Assembly (NCBI RefSeq): GCF_003014755.1
Contig: NZ_PYAW01000001.1
Coordinates: 496,001-560,000, forward strand
Length of the DNA: 64,000 bases
Source of the DNA: Chitinophaga niastensis
GTDB taxonomy: Bacteria; Bacteroidota; Bacteroidia; Chitinophagales; Chitinophagaceae
Reading direction: 5' to 3'
This document shows positions 41,123 to 49,584 of this stretch, in pieces (position 1 is the first letter of the stretch; each line of letters starts with the position of its first letter). The position numbers and the translations under genes were made by a program. The notes under the pieces were generated by a model. That model did no database searches. It worked only from the letters and a program-made list of their open reading frames with translations, and had not been told where the DNA came from.

Positions 41123-41986
41123 CTATTTGAACATCATCTCACGAAAATCCTGTGGAGAGATACCTGTATTATTTTTAAAAAAGCGGCTAAAGTAGGCAGG
41201 GTCCTCGAATCCAAGCTCATAGCAGATCTCCTTGACACTTTTATGACTAAAGGCAAGGTTGCGCTTTGATTCCAGCACAATGCGGTCGTGCAGGAGTTCT
41301 GTAACGGTACGACCGGTAGTATCCTTGGTGATTTCGTTGAGTCTTTTGGGCGTGAGCGCAAAGGCGTTGGCATAAAAAGTTACCTGGTGCTCAGTTTGAT
41401 AGTGCTGTTCCAGCAGGCGGCGAAGCTGTACCACCCTGCCATCGTGGCTAAGTGGCATCATCGTTTCGCTGGCATTACGTTTCTTTTCGCGTTCTGCCAG
41501 CAGCAGAAATGCGTTGAGATAATGTTTCACGATACCTTTGTTACAGGAAGGTGCGCAATTGATTTCTCTTGCCATCAGCTCAGTTAAGCCCAGAAAGGAT
41601 TTGCCGGTATTTTCACTGATAGTAATAGGACCGTATCCATGCCAGTGGTCAAAGAGATTGGAGAAGTCGTACAGCGTTTCTTTATCGTGCTTATTTGTAA
41701 AATAGAATTGTTCTGTAAAATACATGAAATACCCCTCCCGCTCACAGTCCAGCTGATGTACCTGTCCGGGACGCAGCAGGAATAACATATTATCATCTAC
41801 ATCATACCATACGAAATCCACCATGTGTCTGCCTTTGCCTTTGATAAACCAAATAATCTGGAAGTGGTCATGGCGATGAGGCTGATCCGTTAGTTCATTA
41901 CGAAATGCGCCCAGGGGGGAGATATTAAACTGCCCTTTAAACGGCAATTGCTGGTAAGGTATGTCTATGCTTCTATTCGCTAACAT
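41123..41986 (-). CDS. AraC family transcriptional regulator
   Basis: 287 residues. The N-terminal cupin-type sensor domain (about 15-110) contains the HRHDHFQIIWFIKGKGRHMVDF start and LLRPGQVHQLD. The C-terminal AraC domain has FYANAFALTPKRLNEITKDTTGRTVTELLHDRIVLE and VKEICYELGFEDPAYFSRFFKNNTGISPQDFRE. It sits directly upstream of the RND operon on the same strand, so control of that pump is plausible but inferred. Its own -7 element (TAAATTTG, 41995-42002) is only 9 bases from the start codon, suggesting a very short or absent leader. Confidence 0.9.
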   Translation of the reverse strand: MLANRSIDIPYQQLPFKGQFNISPLGAFRNELTDQPHRHDHFQIIWFIKGKGRHMVDFVWYDVDDNMLFLLRPGQVHQLDCEREGYFMYFTEQFYFTNKHDKETLYDFSNLFDHWHGYGPITISENTGKSFLGLTELMAREINCAPSCNKGIVKHYLNAFLLLAEREKKRNASETMMPLSHDGRVVQLRRLLEQHYQTEHQVTFYANAFALTPKRLNEITKDTTGRTVTELLHDRIVLESKRNLAFSHKSVKEICYELGFEDPAYFSRFFKNNTGISPQDFREMMFK

Positions 41987-41994
41987 AAGAAGAC

Positions 41995-42002
41995 CAAATT
42001 TA
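41995..42002 (-). promoter_or_regulatory. -7 element of the AraC gene promoter
   Basis: CAAATTTA on the plus strand is TAAATTTG on the minus strand, matching TAnnTTTG. The closeness to the start codon predicts a nearly leaderless message. Confidence 0.4.
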
Positions 42003-42094
42003 CGCTATTATGCCCTATTTGTAACCGTTTGCATCTGCCGTTCGTGGAATTTAATGTAGCTTTAAGGCGCGGAAATTATACCCCGCAGGTTTAT

Positions 42095-42102
42095 TAACTT
42101 TG
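42095..42102 (+). promoter_or_regulatory. -7 element of the ispG promoter
   Basis: TAACTTTG, an exact TAnnTTTG match, 22 bases before the ispG start codon. Confidence 0.5.
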
Positions 42103-42124
42103 CACCGGAGGAAAACAAAAACGT

Positions 42125-44086
42125 ATGCAACTTTATTGCAACTCTCTAACAGAATACAAGCGACTGGCCACACTGGAAGTAAAGGTGGGTGATCTGATTA
42201 TTGGAAATTTTAACCCGGTACGTATCCAGACAATGACCACTACGGACACGATGGATACTGCAGCCACAGTAGCACAAACCATTCGTTGTATCGAGGCAGG
42301 CGCTGAACTGGTGCGCATTACTGCTCCCAGTAAAAAAGAAGCAGATAACCTGCTCCTCATCAAAAACGAATTACACAAAAGAGGTTATACTACTCCCCTG
42401 GTAGCTGATATTCACTTTACACCCAATGCCGCAGAAATAGCTGCGCGCATAGTGGAGAAAGTACGCGTGAACCCGGGAAATTATGTAGATAAAAAGAAAT
42501 TTGAACAGATAGATTACACTGATAGTGAATACCTGGAAGAGATAGACCGTATCCGTGAGCGGTTTACGCCGCTGGTAAAGATCTGCAAAGAGTATGGTAC
42601 TGCTATGCGTATAGGTACCAACCATGGCTCTTTGAGCGATCGCATTATGAGTCGTTATGGCGATACCCCCATGGGCATGGTAGAAAGTGCCATGGAATTT
42701 TTACGTATCGCTGAAGACCTGCACTACCAGAATATTATACTGAGCATGAAGGCCAGTAATCCGCAGGTAATGGTACAGGCTTACCGCTTGCTCGTACAAA
42801 CTATGCAGCAGGAGCTGGGCCACTGCTACCCATTACACCTGGGTGTAACAGAAGCCGGCGATGGTGAAGATGGTCGCATTAAATCCGCCATTGGTATCGG
42901 CACTTTGCTGGAAGATGGCGTAGGTGATACCATTCGCGTATCGCTGACAGAGGATCCTGAATTTGAACTACCAGTGTGTAAGGATATTGTGAAGAGATAT
43001 ACCCAACGTAATGATCATACTCCGATTCCTCCTGTAGACCAGGTTCCCTACTCTCCTTTCTCTTACAAACGCCGTGAAACTATACACGTAGAAAATGTAG
43101 GAGAAAAGCAGGTACCCGTAGTGATAGCGGATTACAGCGGTAATACAAATATTCAACCTGCAGACCTTAACGCTATCGGCTATACGTACGATGAACCAAG
43201 TGACAAGTGGAATATAGGTGATGCAGCAGCAGATTATATCTATACCGGTAAACAGATTCCTTCATTCGGACTACCCGGTACATTAAGAGTGGTTGTAGAT
43301 GCCGGCTACTGGCAGACATTAGCCGATAAAGAAAATCACGTTCCTTATTTCGATGCCAGGTCTTATGTACAGGCCAACCCGCAAGGCAATACCGGCCGTA
43401 TCAATTTTGTGCAATTTGATTGCAATCACCTGGACACAGCTGATCAGCAACAATTATTGCTACAATTAGCAAATCCGGCTGTTGCTGCCAGTACCATTCT
43501 GGTTGCTGCTGCCACCTGCAGCAATGCCATGGCTGCGATAAGGCGGTTATTCATTTTACTGCTGGAAAAAAATATAGCTGTTCCCGTTATTATTCATAGT
43601 ATCAGCCAACAGCCTTCGGCAGATGAACACCTTATCCACCATGCTACTGAAGCAGGTGCTTTATTGCTGGATGGTTTTGGTGACGGACTCTGGTTAACCA
43701 ACCAGGACAATGCAGCTGCGCAAGCGGCCACCCTGAACAATATAGCATTTGGTATTTTACAGGCTACCCGTACCCGTATATCCAAAACGGAATATATTTC
43801 CTGTCCTTCCTGCGGCCGCACGCTGTTTGATTTACAGGAAACCACCGCCCGCATTCGTGCAGTGACGCATCACCTGAAGGGCGTTAAAATAGCCATCATG
43901 GGCTGTATCGTTAACGGTCCGGGTGAAATGGCAGATGCCGATTTTGGTTATGTAGGCAGCGGTGTTGGCAAAATTACACTCTACAAGGGCAAAGACATTG
44001 TGAAGCGTGGTTTGAATAGCGATGTGGCTGTAAATGAGCTTATTAACCTCATTCGTGATAATGGTATGTGGGTGGAGAAGAATTAA
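42125..44086 (+). CDS. ispG: 4-hydroxy-3-methylbut-2-enyl diphosphate synthase
   Basis: 653 residues, the long IspG (GcpE) form with a large insert, as in plants and Bacteroidota. The short E. coli form has about 370. It converts MEcPP to HMBPP in the non-mevalonate isoprenoid pathway using a 4Fe-4S cluster. The N-terminal barrel starts VKVGDLIIGNFNPVRIQTMTTTDT and holds PLVADIHFTPNAAEIAARIVEKVRVNPGNY. The inserted domain covers about 290-545. Cluster cysteines are in YISCPSCGRTLFDLQ and IMGCIVNGPGEMADADFGYVG. Single gene, convergent with nothing. Confidence 0.95.
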   Translation: MQLYCNSLTEYKRLATLEVKVGDLIIGNFNPVRIQTMTTTDTMDTAATVAQTIRCIEAGAELVRITAPSKKEADNLLLIKNELHKRGYTTPLVADIHFTPNAAEIAARIVEKVRVNPGNYVDKKKFEQIDYTDSEYLEEIDRIRERFTPLVKICKEYGTAMRIGTNHGSLSDRIMSRYGDTPMGMVESAMEFLRIAEDLHYQNIILSMKASNPQVMVQAYRLLVQTMQQELGHCYPLHLGVTEAGDGEDGRIKSAIGIGTLLEDGVGDTIRVSLTEDPEFELPVCKDIVKRYTQRNDHTPIPPVDQVPYSPFSYKRRETIHVENVGEKQVPVVIADYSGNTNIQPADLNAIGYTYDEPSDKWNIGDAAADYIYTGKQIPSFGLPGTLRVVVDAGYWQTLADKENHVPYFDARSYVQANPQGNTGRINFVQFDCNHLDTADQQQLLLQLANPAVAASTILVAAATCSNAMAAIRRLFILLLEKNIAVPVIIHSISQQPSADEHLIHHATEAGALLLDGFGDGLWLTNQDNAAAQAATLNNIAFGILQATRTRISKTEYISCPSCGRTLFDLQETTARIRAVTHHLKGVKIAIMGCIVNGPGEMADADFGYVGSGVGKITLYKGKDIVKRGLNSDVAVNELINLIRDNGMWVEKN

Positions 44087-44168
44087 TTATTAAATATTCC
44101 TTAAAAATATACGGCAACAAGTTCATCAATGAAGAAAAAACCTTAATTTTTGGCAAAACATATTTGAT

Positions 44169-44525
44169 ATGAAAAAGCTCCTCATCGGATTTTTGGCCAT
44201 GTTCATGGGTTTAACTGTGGCAATGGCACAAGCTCCTGCCGCCGCTCCTGTTAAAAAAGAAGCAAAAACCACTAAAACTAAAGCTGAAAAAACTGAGAAA
44301 AAAGCAGAGAAAAAAGCTGAAAAAGTTAAACCAGCAGAAAAACCTGCCGCTCCTGCAGCAGCCGCAACAGATACTAAAACAAAGAAAGACGGCACTCCTG
44401 ACAAGCGTTATAAAGAAAACAAAACCAGTGCAGCTCCTGCCGCAGGACCTAAAAAGAAAAATGGTACTCCGGATATGCGCTACAAGGCAAATAACAAGAA
44501 CGCAGGAAAGAAGAAAACTTCCTGA
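44169..44525 (+). CDS. Secreted Lys/Ala-rich protein with GTPD-RYK repeats
   Basis: 118 residues with a signal peptide (KKLLIGFLAMFMGLTVAMAQ). The mature part is almost all Lys, Ala, Glu, Thr and Pro, strongly basic and without predicted fold. It holds two copies of a short motif, KKDGTPDKRYKENK and KKNGTPDMRYKANN, about 20 residues apart. The GTPD-x-RYK-x-N motif seems to recur in small Bacteroidota proteins, but I know of no function. It could bind acidic polymers or nucleic acid. It follows ispG by 82 bases and ends in a strong terminator. Confidence 0.75.
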   Translation: MKKLLIGFLAMFMGLTVAMAQAPAAAPVKKEAKTTKTKAEKTEKKAEKKAEKVKPAEKPAAPAAAATDTKTKKDGTPDKRYKENKTSAAPAAGPKKKNGTPDMRYKANNKNAGKKKTS

Positions 44526-44573
44526 TCCTGACGAAGATCATTTAGCACTCATGTAAAAATATTTATTTTAAAG

Positions 44574-44606
44574 ACCCGTACAGCTAACGTCTGTACGGGT
44601 TTTTTC
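44574..44606 (+). terminator. Strong rho-independent terminator
   Basis: ACCCGTACAG (44574-44583) pairs perfectly with CTGTACGGGT (44591-44600), loop of 7, then TTTTTTC. It lies 48 bases past the stop of the K/A-rich gene. Confidence 0.85.
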
Positions 44607-44759
44607 ATGCTAATAACCGCTTAAATCTCCGCTCATCAGTATAATCATTCTAATCACAGAAATCATAGTTCTTTTATTTACTTTTATCGCTTCATTTTAT
44701 CTATAACTTAAATATATAGATAGCTATAACCTGAAGTTATTACTTATAGCTATTTGTTA

Positions 44760-44791
44760 TTTGACATCACTTTGGTGGGACACTACTTTTG
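44760..44791 (+). promoter_or_regulatory. Promoter of the TsdA/DsrE operon
   Basis: TTTG (44760-44763) and TACTTTTG (44784-44791) form a complete Bacteroidota promoter with 20-base spacing. The predicted start is near 44798, leaving a leader of about 23 bases. Confidence 0.65.
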
Positions 44792-44820
44792 TACTGTCAT
44801 TCACCAACCTGTAATTTTAA

Positions 44821-45840
44821 ATGGAGCACAACGATAGGAAGACCCAACATTATAAACGGACTATATTCAAATTATTTGCCTGCCTGTTCATGCTGGTGAT
44901 GCTGATAGGCTTTGAAACATTTTTCGTTTGTTGCCACACGTTATGGAGACAGCCCGGCAACACCAATCGTCAACCGGTAACAAGTATTTCCACTGCAATT
45001 ACTCCTCTATGGCAGCCGCCGGCTGTTACCACTATACCAGCCGGTGAAAAGGGAACAGCCATCCTGTATGGTCAGGCACTCATTGCGGCAACAGCCCGCT
45101 ACCTGGGGCCCAAAGGCAGTGTACTGCATATTTCCAATGGCATGAATTGCCAGAACTGCCACCTCCGGGCAGGCACAAAACCTTTTGGTAATAACTACAG
45201 TTTAGTAGCTGCTTCCTATCCTAAATTCAGGGCCAGGTCAAACAGCAGTGAGTCCCTTAATAAACGCATTAGCGACTGTTTTGAGCGCAGCTTAAACGGT
45301 ATCGCACCAGATAGCACCAGCAAAGAAATGATGGCTATAAAAGCCTATATTGAATGGCTGGGCAGCGAGGTGAAGAAAGGCGAACAACCGGAAGGTGCCG
45401 GCATCAAAAAAGTAGCGCTGCTATCCCGCCCTGCTGATATGGACAAAGGTCATAAGGTATATACACAACAATGTCAAAGCTGCCATGGCGCCAGTGGTGA
45501 AGGGGTATTACATACAGACGGCACCGTTTACACCTATCCTCCCTTGTGGGGCCCAAACAGCTACAATGATGCCGCCGGATTATACCGCCTCTCCAACTTC
45601 GCCGGTTATGTGAAATATAATATGCCGTTTGGCGTAGATTATGACAGCCCAAAACTCACAGACGAAGAAGCGTGGGATGTGGCAGCATTCATTAACTCAC
45701 AGCCCCGCCCGCATAAAGATCAATCCGCCGACTGGCACGATATAAAACAAAAGCCGGCAGACTTTCCATTTGGCCCTTATGCAGATAACTTCTCTGAAAA
45801 CCAACATAAATACGGACCTTATAAAACCATGCAACCTTAA
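44821..45840 (+). CDS. tsdA: TsdA-like dihaem cytochrome c (thiosulfate dehydrogenase / tetrathionate reductase)
   Basis: 339 residues anchored by an N-terminal helix (FKLFACLFMLVMLIGFETFFVCC). Two haem c sites are present: MNCQNCHLRAG near residue 110 and CQSCHGASGEG near residue 218. Between them RISDCFERS (Cys near 153) matches the conserved cysteine that serves as the unusual axial ligand of haem 1 in characterised TsdA. NMPFG offers the methionine typical of haem 2. In known organisms TsdA couples two thiosulfates to tetrathionate or the reverse, in the periplasm. Direction and substrate here are inferred. It is the first gene of a four-gene run with DsrE-like, ModA-like and LysR genes. 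Confidence 0.85.
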   Translation: MEHNDRKTQHYKRTIFKLFACLFMLVMLIGFETFFVCCHTLWRQPGNTNRQPVTSISTAITPLWQPPAVTTIPAGEKGTAILYGQALIAATARYLGPKGSVLHISNGMNCQNCHLRAGTKPFGNNYSLVAASYPKFRARSNSSESLNKRISDCFERSLNGIAPDSTSKEMMAIKAYIEWLGSEVKKGEQPEGAGIKKVALLSRPADMDKGHKVYTQQCQSCHGASGEGVLHTDGTVYTYPPLWGPNSYNDAAGLYRLSNFAGYVKYNMPFGVDYDSPKLTDEEAWDVAAFINSQPRPHKDQSADWHDIKQKPADFPFGPYADNFSENQHKYGPYKTMQP

Positions 45841-45854
45841 TTGTTAAACATTAG

Positions 45855-46277
45855 ATGACTATGAAAAAAGTAATCCTCCTGTTCTGCCTCTTTAGCCTGT
45901 TAGTCATGCAATATGCCATGGGTCAGCGCAAAACCAGGTACAAAGCTATTTATCAGCTCAATAGTGATGATGATAAGACGATCCGAAATACCCTCCGCAA
46001 TATCAAAAATGCACTGGAAGATCCACGTTTGCAGACCGTAACCATCGAACTGGTGGCACATGGCGGCGGAGTTACCGCCTTCAAAAAAGATCACCCGTAT
46101 GAAGAACTGTTGCAGGAGCTGAAAACACGCGGTGTGATATTAGTAGAGTGCGAGAATACAATGAGAGAAAGGAACATATCAAAAGAAGAATTATTTCCCT
46201 TCATTAAATATACACCCAGCGGCAATGGCGAACTGATAATTAAACAGCAGGAAGGCTGGTCTTATGTACACCCATAA
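45855..46277 (+). CDS. Secreted DsrE/DsrF-like protein
   Basis: 140 residues. It starts with a signal peptide (KKVILLFCLFSLLVMQYAMGQ), so unlike cytoplasmic sulfurtransferase DsrE it should act in the periplasm. The fold pattern fits DsrE: YKAIYQLNSDDDKTIRNTLRNIKNAL, VTIELVAHGGGVTAF, and a C-terminal CENTMRERNIS containing the single conserved cysteine. Known relatives bind or transfer sulfur as persulfide on that cysteine. It starts 14 bases after the TsdA-like gene. A role as sulfur carrier or binder beside the cytochrome is inferred. Confidence 0.78.
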   Translation: MTMKKVILLFCLFSLLVMQYAMGQRKTRYKAIYQLNSDDDKTIRNTLRNIKNALEDPRLQTVTIELVAHGGGVTAFKKDHPYEELLQELKTRGVILVECENTMRERNISKEELFPFIKYTPSGNGELIIKQQEGWSYVHP

Positions 46278-46286
46278 ACGAAAACA

Positions 46287-47207
46287 ATGATGAAACATTT
46301 TGCTATATGGCTGATGGTAACATTACTATTGGCAGGAGCACTTCATGCACAGGATCATCGGTTTGATCCGCCCTGGAATACACCACCAGTTGCAAGCGTA
46401 GCATTTACTGTACCAGGTATTGATAATGTACCTGATCTCTACGGCGATATCATTGACCCACAACTGGTCATCTTTTTTGCAGGAAATCAGTTTATGGTAA
46501 TTGACTCCCTGATCAGCGATTTCAAAAAAGAATACCCACAATATCAAAGAGTATTTGCAGAAACACTGCCACCAGGTATCCTGGCGCAACAGATACTCAC
46601 AGGATCCCTGGTATTGGGCAATCTCCGCATTGATATCAAACCGGATATTTACACCGCAGGTAAAGGCCGTATTGATCAGCTCCGGGATAGTTTTGCCGTA
46701 GTTAAAAACTACGCAGGCAATACCCTCGCTATAATGGTACAAAAGGGGAACCCTAAAAAAATTACCAGGCTGGCTGACCTTGCCCGTAAAGATGTAAACG
46801 TAAGTATGCCCAATCCCGCCTGGGAAGGCATTGGCAAACGCATAGAAGAAGCCTGTGTGAAAGCCGGTGGCACACAGCTGCAACAAAGTATTATGAAAGA
46901 AAAGGTAGAAAAAGGCTCTACTTATCTCACAAAAATCCATCACCGGGAAACGCCGCTACGCATTTTATACAAACAATCAGATGCAGGCCCTGTATGGTTT
47001 ACAGAGGCTTATTATCAACAAATGCTACATCATCCCGTAGCAACAGTAGCTATTCCTGAAAAGGAAAATATCAAAGCATCTTACTGGGCCGGCATACTGA
47101 AAACAGCACCACATCCACAGGCAGCAAAGGATTTTCTGGCCTTCCTCATGAGTGATCGCGGACAGGGTATTTATAAGCACTTTGGGTTTACGCCGCCAGA
47201 GTTGTAA
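46287..47207 (+). CDS. Periplasmic ModA-like substrate-binding protein, orphan
   Basis: 306 residues with a signal peptide (KHFAIWLMVTLLLAGALHAQ). Two-lobe periplasmic binding protein type 2 fold of the molybdate/sulfate group: PQLVIFFAGNQFMVIDSLISDFKKEYP, the strand IMVQKGNPKKITRLADLARKDVNVSMPNP, and the C-terminal AAKDFLAFLMSDRGQGIYKHFGF typical of ModA-type proteins. No ABC permease or ATPase gene lies nearby, so it may sense rather than import, or borrow a transporter from elsewhere. It is 9 bases downstream of the DsrE-like gene and 22 bases upstream of a LysR gene. Confidence 0.78.
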   Translation: MMKHFAIWLMVTLLLAGALHAQDHRFDPPWNTPPVASVAFTVPGIDNVPDLYGDIIDPQLVIFFAGNQFMVIDSLISDFKKEYPQYQRVFAETLPPGILAQQILTGSLVLGNLRIDIKPDIYTAGKGRIDQLRDSFAVVKNYAGNTLAIMVQKGNPKKITRLADLARKDVNVSMPNPAWEGIGKRIEEACVKAGGTQLQQSIMKEKVEKGSTYLTKIHHRETPLRILYKQSDAGPVWFTEAYYQQMLHHPVATVAIPEKENIKASYWAGILKTAPHPQAAKDFLAFLMSDRGQGIYKHFGFTPPEL

Positions 47208-47229
47208 GGTAATTTTGTATTTTTAGTGC

Positions 47230-48123
47230 ATGTTCGACTTCAGACTCAGGGTATTTCATACCGTAGCCAAGCGCCTCAGCTTCACCAAAGCTGCAGAGGA
47301 ATTATACATTTCACAACCGGCTGTTACCAAACATATTCATGAATTGGAGCAACAACTGGGCATGGCGCTGTTTGAACGAATAGGTAACAAAATAAAATTA
47401 ACCCGTGCAGGACAGCTGGTGATGCATCATGCTGAAATTATTTTTACCGATTACCGCAACCTGGAGTATGATGTAAATCAGCTCAAACATATGCAGGGTG
47501 GACTGTTGCCAATAGGCGCCAGTTCCACCATTGCACAATACCAGATACCTCCCCTGCTGGCAAAATTTAATCAGCGTTACCCGGATGTAAAAACATCTTT
47601 AACCAACGGCAATACCGAGCAAATAGAACAGGCCCTGTTCGAAAAAACTATTCAGCTGGGCATTATAGAAGGCAGTTCCAAAAACCCATTGCTGAAATAT
47701 GTAGAGTTTGCAAAAGATGAGATTGTGCTGGTAGGTAATGTAAAACAACAGTACGGAAATGGCGAACCCCTTACTGCTGCTGATCTTAAAACCATTCCAT
47801 TACTCATGCGGGAGCATGGGTCCGGTACACTGGAAGTTATTACTGAAGAGCTGAAACGATTGAAACTGAAAATCACTGACCTGAATGTAGCCATGTACAT
47901 GGGGAGTACCGAAAGTATCAAATCATACCTGCATCATGCCCCCTGTGCAGCATTCATATCGTTACAAGCTGTGCAACGTGAACTGGAGGCTGGTGAATTT
48001 ACTATACTGCCAGTGAAAAATTTCAGGGTAGTGAGAAAGCTCCACTTTACTTATCTGCAAGGGCAGCAAGATAAGCTGTGCCAGCTTTTCATCCGTTTTG
48101 CAAAGCAGAACCTGACGGAATAA
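47230..48123 (+). CDS. LysR family transcriptional regulator
   Basis: 297 residues. The N-terminal winged HTH (FRLRVFHTVAKRLSFTKAAEELYISQPAVTKHIHELEQQLGMALFER) is intact. The effector domain (about 90-290) resembles CysB/CbbR-type sulfur or carbon regulators in general layout only. It is the last gene of the TsdA/DsrE/binding-protein run on the same strand. LysR regulators usually control neighbouring genes, so regulation of this operon by a sulfur compound is a reasonable inference. Confidence 0.9.
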   Translation: MFDFRLRVFHTVAKRLSFTKAAEELYISQPAVTKHIHELEQQLGMALFERIGNKIKLTRAGQLVMHHAEIIFTDYRNLEYDVNQLKHMQGGLLPIGASSTIAQYQIPPLLAKFNQRYPDVKTSLTNGNTEQIEQALFEKTIQLGIIEGSSKNPLLKYVEFAKDEIVLVGNVKQQYGNGEPLTAADLKTIPLLMREHGSGTLEVITEELKRLKLKITDLNVAMYMGSTESIKSYLHHAPCAAFISLQAVQRELEAGEFTILPVKNFRVVRKLHFTYLQGQQDKLCQLFIRFAKQNLTE

Positions 48124-48139
48124 CGTTCATGCACACACG

Positions 48140-48652
48140 TTATTTATTAAGTAAATACCAATGTAACATTTCTCCGCTGGCACCCGTTTCCCGCATTCCC
48201 AGTTTCTGTAATACTTTCATGGAGGCGATATTGGTTACATCACATTCGGCAATTAGTTTTTTTACATGTGGTTGCTGAAATGCCCAGTCAACAAGTGCTG
48301 CTGCTGCTTCCTCCATATATCCCATACGACGGTATTCCGGTAATATGGAGTAGCCAATTTCCACCACGCCATTTTTATCCGGCCTTCCTTTAAAACCCGC
48401 ATCTCCTAACACTTTTTTTTCCGCTACGGAAACAATAATCCAGAGCATCCATGGAAATGATTTTGGATCGTGCTGAAGCAGTTCAATAAAATGAGGCAAT
48501 TGTTCTTTAAGGTCTGGCTGTGGCCAGTCCGCTGGTATGTATGCCCCTAGCGTTTCCGATGCGTGAGGATGTTCTAAATAGATCTCCGTCAGCAAAGGCA
48601 AGCGGCAAGGATATAGTAATAGACGATCTGTTCTGAGGGGCAACATGAACAA
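48140..48652 (-). CDS. GNAT family N-acetyltransferase (RimJ/RimL-like)
   Basis: 170 residues. Begins LPLRTDRLLLYPCRLPLLTEI as in RimJ/RimL relatives. Acetyl-CoA-binding region: VEIGYSILPEYRRMGYMEEAAAALVDWAF, then ECDVTNIASMKVLQKLGMRETG. The substrate is unknown. It converges with the LysR gene (16 bases between stops) and lies downstream of the metal-dependent hydrolase on the minus strand. Confidence 0.9.
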   Translation of the reverse strand: MFMLPLRTDRLLLYPCRLPLLTEIYLEHPHASETLGAYIPADWPQPDLKEQLPHFIELLQHDPKSFPWMLWIIVSVAEKKVLGDAGFKGRPDKNGVVEIGYSILPEYRRMGYMEEAAAALVDWAFQQPHVKKLIAECDVTNIASMKVLQKLGMRETGASGEMLHWYLLNK

Positions 48653-48678
48653 TTAATTTACAAATTTCCTACGCGTCG

Positions 48679-49428
48679 CTACCAGTTGCCATTTTTAATA
48701 CCTGCTGTGTCCATTTCTTCACCCGCTTGCAGCGCATGAATCTGTAACCGTTCTATATCTTCTGTTAGCGCTTTCAGTCGTTCAGGCGTACCCGTGAGTG
48801 TAGCCATAGTACCATAATGACAAGGAATCACATGTTTTACTTTGAGCAGCCGTGTAGCAAAAGCGGCTTCCAGCGGCCCCATAGTAAACCTGTCGCCAAT
48901 AGGTAAGATGGCAATATCCGGCTCATAAATTTCTCCTATCAATTCCATATCGCCAAACACGGAAGTATCGCCGGAATAATATACGGAAATATCATCGCTC
49001 ATCCACACAATAAATCCGTTGGAGGCATGAGGATAACCAATTTTACCATCAGGCAAATTTATCTGTGCAAAATGAAAAGCATTCGTCATTGTTACCTTCA
49101 CATCCAGAATAGACACGGTACCACCGGCATTCATCGGCTCAAAAACATGAAGCGGTACACCCTGTTCCTGTAAATACCAGCGAACAATAGGATTAGCAAT
49201 GACCTTAGGGGAATACGTACGGATAATGTCCACTAATTTTGTATCCAGATGATCACTGTGACCATGTGTAATCAGGATCAGGTCTATCTTCTCCGGAATA
49301 GTAATATCAGGAGGAAGAACAGGATTGCCTGTATACCAGGGATCTATCAAAATAACATGACCTTCGGGCGTAGTTATTTTGAAACTGGCATGTGCCAGTA
49401 GCTGAATTTTAGAATGCTGCGTGCTCAT
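48679..49428 (-). CDS. UPF0173-type metallo-beta-lactamase-fold hydrolase
   Basis: 249 residues of the metal-dependent hydrolase family (YtkL/UPF0173). The zinc site is visible: ITHGHSDHLD (HxHxDH), a later Asp in YYSGDTSVFGDM and His in IPCHYGTM. These are cytoplasmic enzymes of uncertain substrate. It is the first of a short minus-strand pair with the acetyltransferase, and divergent from the TonB-dependent receptor. Confidence 0.9.
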   Translation of the reverse strand: MSTQHSKIQLLAHASFKITTPEGHVILIDPWYTGNPVLPPDITIPEKIDLILITHGHSDHLDTKLVDIIRTYSPKVIANPIVRWYLQEQGVPLHVFEPMNAGGTVSILDVKVTMTNAFHFAQINLPDGKIGYPHASNGFIVWMSDDISVYYSGDTSVFGDMELIGEIYEPDIAILPIGDRFTMGPLEAAFATRLLKVKHVIPCHYGTMATLTGTPERLKALTEDIERLQIHALQAGEEMDTAGIKNGNW

Positions 49429-49537
49429 AAATAACCTGGTGTTTGACTATTGCTATCTAAATATACTATTTCTAATAGTATTCCGCTTTTGCGTATTTTT
49501 TTTCCCGATTACGAAAATAAACAACCCGGCAGCCCGC

Positions 49538-49545
49538 TACCTTTG
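49538..49545 (+). promoter_or_regulatory. -7 element of the TonB-dependent receptor promoter
   Basis: TACCTTTG, an exact TAnnTTTG match, 39 bases before the start codon. I see no convincing Fur-type palindrome, although iron control would be expected for a siderophore receptor. Confidence 0.45.
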
Positions 49546-49584
49546 CCTCCGCAAAAGCAACAACCATCACGCTAATCACACTAT

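Noticed and set aside
48679..49428. UPF0173 protein as a metallo-beta-lactamase resistance enzyme
   Set aside because: It has the fold and HxHxDH but belongs to the UPF0173/YtkL branch with no signal peptide. Resistance is not supported.
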